64,000 nt of DNA, from NCBI RefSeq assembly GCF_003056055.1, contig NZ_PYFP01000001.1, positions 2,604,001 to 2,668,000 of the forward strand, read 5' to 3'. Each line of letters begins with the position of its first letter. Within the stretch, counting starts at the first letter, position 1. Origin of the DNA: Glaciimonas sp. PCH181 (GTDB taxonomy: Bacteria; Pseudomonadota; Gammaproteobacteria; Burkholderiales; Burkholderiaceae_D). The notes beneath the pieces were generated by a model. That model was not told where the DNA came from and searched no databases. It worked only from the letters and a program-made list of their open reading frames with translations. Shown here piece by piece: positions 59,780 to 64,000 of the stretch. Made by a program: the position numbers and the translations under genes.

Positions 59780-62008
59780 ATGAGCGAACTCATCCAGAAA
59801 ACAATGCCATCTGATAATGATTGGCTGCGCCGTTTGAAAAATGGCAGCGGTGCGTGGCTGTTCGCCCAAGCGCCCAACTTGCTGCACATGATTAAGACGT
59901 TGCTAGCAATTTTGCTGGCAATGGGCTTATCGATGCTGTTCGATTTATCCAAGCCCGGCACAGCCATGATCACCGTCACGATCGTCATGCAGCCCGGCAG
60001 CGGGCTGGTGATGGCGAAAGGCTTTTATCGGTTTTTGGGCACCTTGGTCGGGGTCGTCGTCTCATTGATTTTGGCAGCGTGTTTTACGCAACAACCGGGA
60101 CTATTTTTAATCGCCGGCGCTTGCTGGATGGCGCTCTGCACCGCCGGCTCAATTACTTTCCGTAACTTTCAATCCTACGCCTTCGTGCTGGCCGGTTATA
60201 CGTTGGTCATCGTGGGATTACCCGCAGCGCTGGCACCGGATCAGACTTTTGAGATCGCTACAACGCGACTCAGCGAAGTTATGCTGGGCTTGCTATGCGC
60301 AGGCATCGTCAGTGATGTGCTGTTTCCAACCCGCCTGTCCGATACCGTGCTGGCCATCATCGGAAAACGTTTTGCGCATTTTTCGCAGTTTGTGCAACTT
60401 GCGCAAGCCGACAAAGGCACTCGGCAATCTCAACGCACGCAACCGGATCGCGACAGCATGATGCTACGCCTGATCGGTGAAGTCATCGCGCTGGAAAACC
60501 TGCGCACGTCATCAACATTTGAAAGCGCTACAGGCCACTTGCAAAGCGACCACTTGCGCCAGTTGAATACCGCCTTTATGACGTTATCCACTACTTTTCA
60601 TTCGCTTGATCAGCTTTTTCTGCGCTTGCAAAGCTCGGGAAAAGTTAATACCTTCAACGCGATCATGATGGAATACAACGCCATAGTTACCATCCTTAAA
60701 ACCGACAAAGCCGATATTCCTTTTCAGTTACAGGAATGTCGCCAGCAATTGCAAGAAAGACTGGCCGCATTACGACGCGGTCTGAAACTCAGCATTACCG
60801 AAATGTTCCGGCTAGGCCCCAATCACAATGGCGACGCGTTGCTGGATTTCGACTCTGCCGCGGCGCTATTACTGCGCTTCACCGATGAACTGCGACTTTA
60901 CACACGCATACACAACGCCGTACTCAATCGCGATAGCACGTTGCCCGACGATCTTATGCTGACCGCGCATTACGTCAACCGCACCGACCCTGTATTGGTC
61001 GTCATGTCTGCTTTTCGGGCCGCCGTCGGGTTCTGCATCTCGATGCTGTTCTGGCAGCAAAGTGGCTGGCCATCCGGTATCGACGCGGTGATATTCGCCA
61101 CAGTAGCCAGCGCGTTATTCGCGGCTGCGCCGTCCCCCACAAAAACCATCATCGGCTTCATGCAGGGGGCCGCCCTCGGCGGGTTATTGGGTTTCGTCTG
61201 CGCCTACTATGTCCAGCCGGGGGCGCAAGACTTCACAATGTTATGCCTGTCATTGGCACCGTTTATTCTGTTCGGCACGTGGCTTACAACCCAGCCGAAA
61301 CATGCCGGTATGGGTGCAGGTTTGCTGATATTTTTCTTGTCTTATGCTGCGGTCGGCAATGTGTATATGTTTGACTACGTGGGATTTTTGAACGGTATGG
61401 TTGGCGGCTTGATCGGCTGTGCTATCGCTGCGGCCACCTATATGATCATTGATCCGGCAGATAGTCGCTGGGCCAAAGTCCGCTTGGTGCGTGCACTGCG
61501 ACGCCAAGTCGTCAACGGTTGCAACAAACCTTTGAACGGCTTGCTGGCACGTTTTGAAAGCGGCACCCGCGATCTGGTAGGGCGCTTTGCCATGTCGCAT
61601 TCCATTGCCAGCGAAGATGATCGAGAAGTCATGGCGTGGTTACTGTCGGTGTTTGAAATTGGGCGCGCAGTGATTCACTTGCGTGACGATATTAGTATCG
61701 CCAACGCCCCTTTTAACAATGACGCCCACATGATCAGCGCTGACGGTATGGCAGCGCATCAGGAGATCAACCGCAGCGTAGCGGCTATCGCCCATTTGTT
61801 CTCGCATGCACATTCAAAAGCGCGCAATCTGGAGATCACGCTGGATGCAGTGTTGATCGCCATTACTGCCTGCCGCGCAGCGCCAGCGATGCCAAATTCT
61901 GCTGCCGTGCTGGCTAACTTGCATCTGATTCGTACTTCATTACTTGAGCACACCGCGCCGGAATCCCTCATCAACAATCCTTCAACGAGAATTTACAATG
62001 CCGCGTGA
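59780..62008 (+). CDS. FUSC family inner-membrane efflux protein (AaeB-like)
   Basis: A 742-residue membrane protein of the fusaric-acid resistance/aromatic-acid exporter family. Two membrane blocks of about six helices each (residues about 30-185, starting NLLHMIKTLLAILLAMGLSM, and 405-560, with FRAAVGFCISMLFWQQSGWP) are each followed by a cytoplasmic region. FEIATTRLSEVMLGLLCAGI is typical. It is followed, with an 11-base overlap, by a DUF1656 gene and then an HlyD adaptor, the aaeXAB composition. AaeAB exports hydroxylated aromatic acids in E. coli; fusaric acid or drugs are alternatives. Confidence 0.88.
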   Translation: MSELIQKTMPSDNDWLRRLKNGSGAWLFAQAPNLLHMIKTLLAILLAMGLSMLFDLSKPGTAMITVTIVMQPGSGLVMAKGFYRFLGTLVGVVVSLILAACFTQQPGLFLIAGACWMALCTAGSITFRNFQSYAFVLAGYTLVIVGLPAALAPDQTFEIATTRLSEVMLGLLCAGIVSDVLFPTRLSDTVLAIIGKRFAHFSQFVQLAQADKGTRQSQRTQPDRDSMMLRLIGEVIALENLRTSSTFESATGHLQSDHLRQLNTAFMTLSTTFHSLDQLFLRLQSSGKVNTFNAIMMEYNAIVTILKTDKADIPFQLQECRQQLQERLAALRRGLKLSITEMFRLGPNHNGDALLDFDSAAALLLRFTDELRLYTRIHNAVLNRDSTLPDDLMLTAHYVNRTDPVLVVMSAFRAAVGFCISMLFWQQSGWPSGIDAVIFATVASALFAAAPSPTKTIIGFMQGAALGGLLGFVCAYYVQPGAQDFTMLCLSLAPFILFGTWLTTQPKHAGMGAGLLIFFLSYAAVGNVYMFDYVGFLNGMVGGLIGCAIAAATYMIIDPADSRWAKVRLVRALRRQVVNGCNKPLNGLLARFESGTRDLVGRFAMSHSIASEDDREVMAWLLSVFEIGRAVIHLRDDISIANAPFNNDAHMISADGMAAHQEINRSVAAIAHLFSHAHSKARNLEITLDAVLIAITACRAAPAMPNSAAVLANLHLIRTSLLEHTAPESLINNPSTRIYNAA

Positions 62009-62201
62009 AATCGCATTTCTGGATGCACTTATACCGACGTTACTTTTAGTATTTGTCGGCTGCGTCATCTTACAATTTGGCATTGATTGGTTGTTAAGCC
62101 GCTTGCGCTTGTATCGCTATGTCTGGCATCCAAGTCTATTCCGAATTGCACTATTTTTTTGTATTTTTAGCGGCGCAGGTTTATTGCTGCACGCTGCTTG
62201 A
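61998..62201 (+). CDS. DUF1656 small membrane protein (AaeX-like)
   Basis: A 67-residue protein with two hydrophobic segments: IPTLLLVFVGCVILQFGIDW, then LFRIALFFCIFSGAGLLL, joined by a basic stretch with the YRYVWHPSLFRIAL signature of DUF1656. Such proteins sit beside FUSC pumps and HlyD adaptors. ATG 61998 overlaps the FUSC stop by 11 bases, and the HlyD gene starts 7 bases after its stop, so the three are tightly coupled. Confidence 0.87.
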   Translation: MPREIAFLDALIPTLLLVFVGCVILQFGIDWLLSRLRLYRYVWHPSLFRIALFFCIFSGAGLLLHAA

Positions 62202-62208
62202 GACCTCT

Positions 62209-63105
62209 ATGAAATCATCGACTACTTTTAAACTTTTCCTGAAAATTGCGATCACGCTGATCGTCGTTGCGCTAGCCTTTTGGTTGACGCGCGCTCTGTG
62301 GGATCGCTATATGAATTCACCATGGACGCGTGACGGCAGAGTCCGCGCAGACGTCATCAGCGTCGCAGCCGATGTTTCAGGACGTGTCATTGAAGTGCCG
62401 GTAAAAGATAACTCCTACGTCCACAAAGGCGACGTATTGATGAAAATCGATCCGGCGCATTACACGCTGGCGTTGGCAGAGGCCGATGCAACGGTCGCTC
62501 AGCGGCGCGTAGCGTTGAACATGAAACAACGGGATGCCGCACGTCGCGCGATGCTGGATGGCGATGTAATTTCAAATGAAAATCGCGAAAATTCCAGTGC
62601 CGATGCATCCTCAGCGCAAGCCATGTATCAGGCCGCGCTCGCCACGCGCGATATGGCTAAACTGAATCTGGAACGCACTTCAGTGCTTGCACCTGCCGAT
62701 GGCTGGATTGCCAACCTGAACGTGCACGCTGGCGATTTTGCGCAAATAGGCGTACCTAAACTGGCCGTGATTGATGCTAGTTCATTTTGGGTTTATGGCT
62801 ATTTTGAAGAGAATAAATTGCCGTTAATGCAGGTGGGGGATAAGGCTGAAATGCGCTTGCTTGGCAGCGATAAATTGCTGTTGGGTCATATTGACAGCAT
62901 CGCTCGCGGGATTACTGATCGTGATAACGGGCCCGGCACTAGTGGCTTGGCGAACGTTAATCCTAGCTTTAACTGGGTACGATTGGCGCAACGCGTGCCG
63001 GTGCGGATTCATATTGATAATGTGCCGGAAGGGATTACGCTGGCGGCAGGGATGACTTGTAGTGTGGTTATTAAACCTGCTGCAACGAAGGAAAAAACGC
63101 TTTAG
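62209..63105 (+). CDS. HlyD-family periplasmic adaptor (AaeA/EmrA-like)
   Basis: Membrane fusion protein linking the FUSC pump to the outer-membrane channel. The 298 residues have one N-terminal membrane segment (IAITLIVVALAFWLTRALWD), then SPWTRDGRVRADVISVAADV, SGRVIEVPVKDNSYVHKGDV, KIDPAHYTLALAEADATVAQ and ERTSVLAPADGWIANLNVHA, the split lipoyl domain around a helical hairpin. SPWTxDGRVRAxV is typical of AaeA-like adaptors. ATG 62209 is 7 bases after the DUF1656 stop. It ends the four-gene efflux operon. Confidence 0.9.
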   Translation: MKSSTTFKLFLKIAITLIVVALAFWLTRALWDRYMNSPWTRDGRVRADVISVAADVSGRVIEVPVKDNSYVHKGDVLMKIDPAHYTLALAEADATVAQRRVALNMKQRDAARRAMLDGDVISNENRENSSADASSAQAMYQAALATRDMAKLNLERTSVLAPADGWIANLNVHAGDFAQIGVPKLAVIDASSFWVYGYFEENKLPLMQVGDKAEMRLLGSDKLLLGHIDSIARGITDRDNGPGTSGLANVNPSFNWVRLAQRVPVRIHIDNVPEGITLAAGMTCSVVIKPAATKEKTL

Positions 63106-63195
63106 CCAACAAATACGCTTTTCAATCGCAGACAAATCCTCACCGCCCATCCAACAAACAATGGCGCGGTGAGTAACTCCTGATACGCTGACACC

Positions 63196-64000
63196 CTAAA
63201 AGTAATTTAATCCCAGCGCCGACTTAACCTCTGCCGTGGTTTGCGCTGCAACTGCTCGGGCTTTTTCTGTGCCTTGTTTTAGCAATTGCAGAATATAGCC
63301 ACGGTCGCTTTCCAGCTGCTGGCGGCGTAGGCGGATCGGAGCGAGCAGTTCTTGCAAACAAGCTTCTAGCCGCACTTTAACGATGCTGTCAGCCAAACCG
63401 CCGCGTACATAATGTTCTTTCAATGTCGCCAAGCCTGCTTGATCTGGATCGAATGCATCCAGATAGAGGAAGGCAACATTCCCTTCAAGATGGCCCGGAT
63501 CTTCAATCCGCAGATGTAAGGGATCCGTATAGACTTTCTTTACCGCTGCGCGAATCTCATCGGCGCTGGCACCGAGATTGATGGTATTACCCAACGATTT
63601 GCTCATTTTGGCTTTGCCGTCAATTCCTGGCAGACGGCCGATTTCTGGTACTAAAGCCTTCGCTTCGATCAGAATTTCACGTCCTGCCACGCGATTGAAG
63701 CGGCGCACGATTTCGTTAGTCTGCTCGATCATCGGGATTTGATCTTCGCCGACTGGGACTAATATCGCTTTGAATGCGGTGATATCGGCTGCCTGACTGG
63801 CGGGATAAGTCAAAAATCCCGCGGGGATATCACGCTCAAATCCACGTAAGCGAATTTCTTCTTTTACGGTGGGATTACGCTCTAAGCGCGCTACGGTGAC
63901 GAGATTTAAATAGTAAAACGTAAGTTCGGCCAGCTCGGGGATTTGCGACTGAATAAAGATCGTCGATTGCAGCGGATCTATGCCGACTGCCAGATAGTCC
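63196..64000 (-). CDS. trpS: Tryptophan-tRNA ligase, 3' part
   Basis: The C-terminal 267 residues of a class I tRNA synthetase; the start lies beyond the right edge. Visible: GIDPLQSTIFIQSQIPELAE, LTYPASQAADITAFKAILVP, VGEDQIPMIEQTNEIVRRFN, and the KMSKS loop in GKAKMSKSLGNTINLG, followed by VYTDPLHLRIEDPGHLEGN. VGEDQ and the PASQAADI stretch identify TrpRS rather than TyrRS. It converges with the efflux operon. Confidence 0.95.
   Translation of the reverse strand, partial: DYLAVGIDPLQSTIFIQSQIPELAELTFYYLNLVTVARLERNPTVKEEIRLRGFERDIPAGFLTYPASQAADITAFKAILVPVGEDQIPMIEQTNEIVRRFNRVAGREILIEAKALVPEIGRLPGIDGKAKMSKSLGNTINLGASADEIRAAVKKVYTDPLHLRIEDPGHLEGNVAFLYLDAFDPDQAGLATLKEHYVRGGLADSIVKVRLEACLQELLAPIRLRRQQLESDRGYILQLLKQGTEKARAVAAQTTAEVKSALGLNYF

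Noticed and set aside
1..64000. CRISPR arrays, rRNA or tRNA genes, prophage structural genes.
   Set aside because: No regularly spaced repeats, rRNA-like blocks, complete tRNA folds or phage proteins were seen.

Overview
The window looks like a chromosome segment of a Burkholderiales bacterium, most likely Oxalobacteraceae (inference from the Burkholderia-type porins, a DUF4148 protein, the split PntAA/PntAB transhydrogenase, and the ksgA-pdxA-surA-lptD and nudJ-mnmA arrangements). I cannot name the genus. Housekeeping genes at both ends flank a catabolic island of about 33 kb (roughly 5.1-38.3 kb), which appears more GC-rich than the right-hand part of the window.

Left edge (1-5.1 kb): the end of a YgjP-like zinc metallohydrolase, a glyoxalase I gene, nadC and etfBA. 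The gaps hold decayed DNA: an IS21-like end pair, a molybdenum-hydroxylase fragment and a broken IS5-family transposase that abuts etfB.

Island, part 1 (5.1-31.9 kb) encodes degradation of an unidentified aromatic compound. Minus-strand genes give an HsaA-type flavin monooxygenase, a BphC/HsaC-type extradiol dioxygenase, a BphD/HsaD-type hydrolase and a TetR regulator. A plus-strand operon follows: a dihydroxyphthalate decarboxylase-like protein, a gentisate-dioxygenase-like cupin, an FAH-family hydrolase and a phthalate-dioxygenase-type reductase. Next come eight minus-strand genes whose products are nearly all membrane, periplasmic or outer-membrane proteins: MFS transporter, two DoxX-like proteins, a membrane-anchored SnoaL-like protein, a TRAP solute-binding protein, a Tat-exported MmgE/PrpD protein, a 61-residue membrane protein and a porin. 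A seven-gene operon then encodes an SDR, a Rieske oxygenase, an acyl-CoA dehydrogenase, a CaiB-type CoA transferase and the 2-hydroxypentadienoate lower pathway (hydratase, acylating aldehyde dehydrogenase, aldolase). A divergent gene encodes a flavin reductase fused to an IclR-type ligand domain. A TATATTCTAGAA motif recurs at three regulatory gaps, with a weaker fourth copy, and may tie these units into one regulon.

Island, part 2 (32.2-38.3 kb): a LysR gene diverges from a complete 3-hydroxybenzoate/gentisate operon (6-hydroxylase, gentisate dioxygenase, fumarylpyruvate hydrolase, AAHS transporter, maleylpyruvate isomerase), with a perfect inverted repeat between them. The right edge (38.3-40.5 kb) is debris: a porin C-terminus, a LysR C-terminus, a small interrupted membrane ORF, one intact unknown ORF and a strong terminator.

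Housekeeping (40.5-64 kb): ksgA, pdxA, surA and lptD on the minus strand; amgK, murU, pepP and ubiH on the plus strand; pntB, pntAB, panD and pntAA on the minus strand; nudJ-mnmA; a DUF4148 protein; a NodT/FUSC/DUF1656/HlyD efflux operon of the aromatic-acid (AaeXAB-like) type; and the 3' part of trpS. All family calls are by eye from protein motifs; no searches were run.
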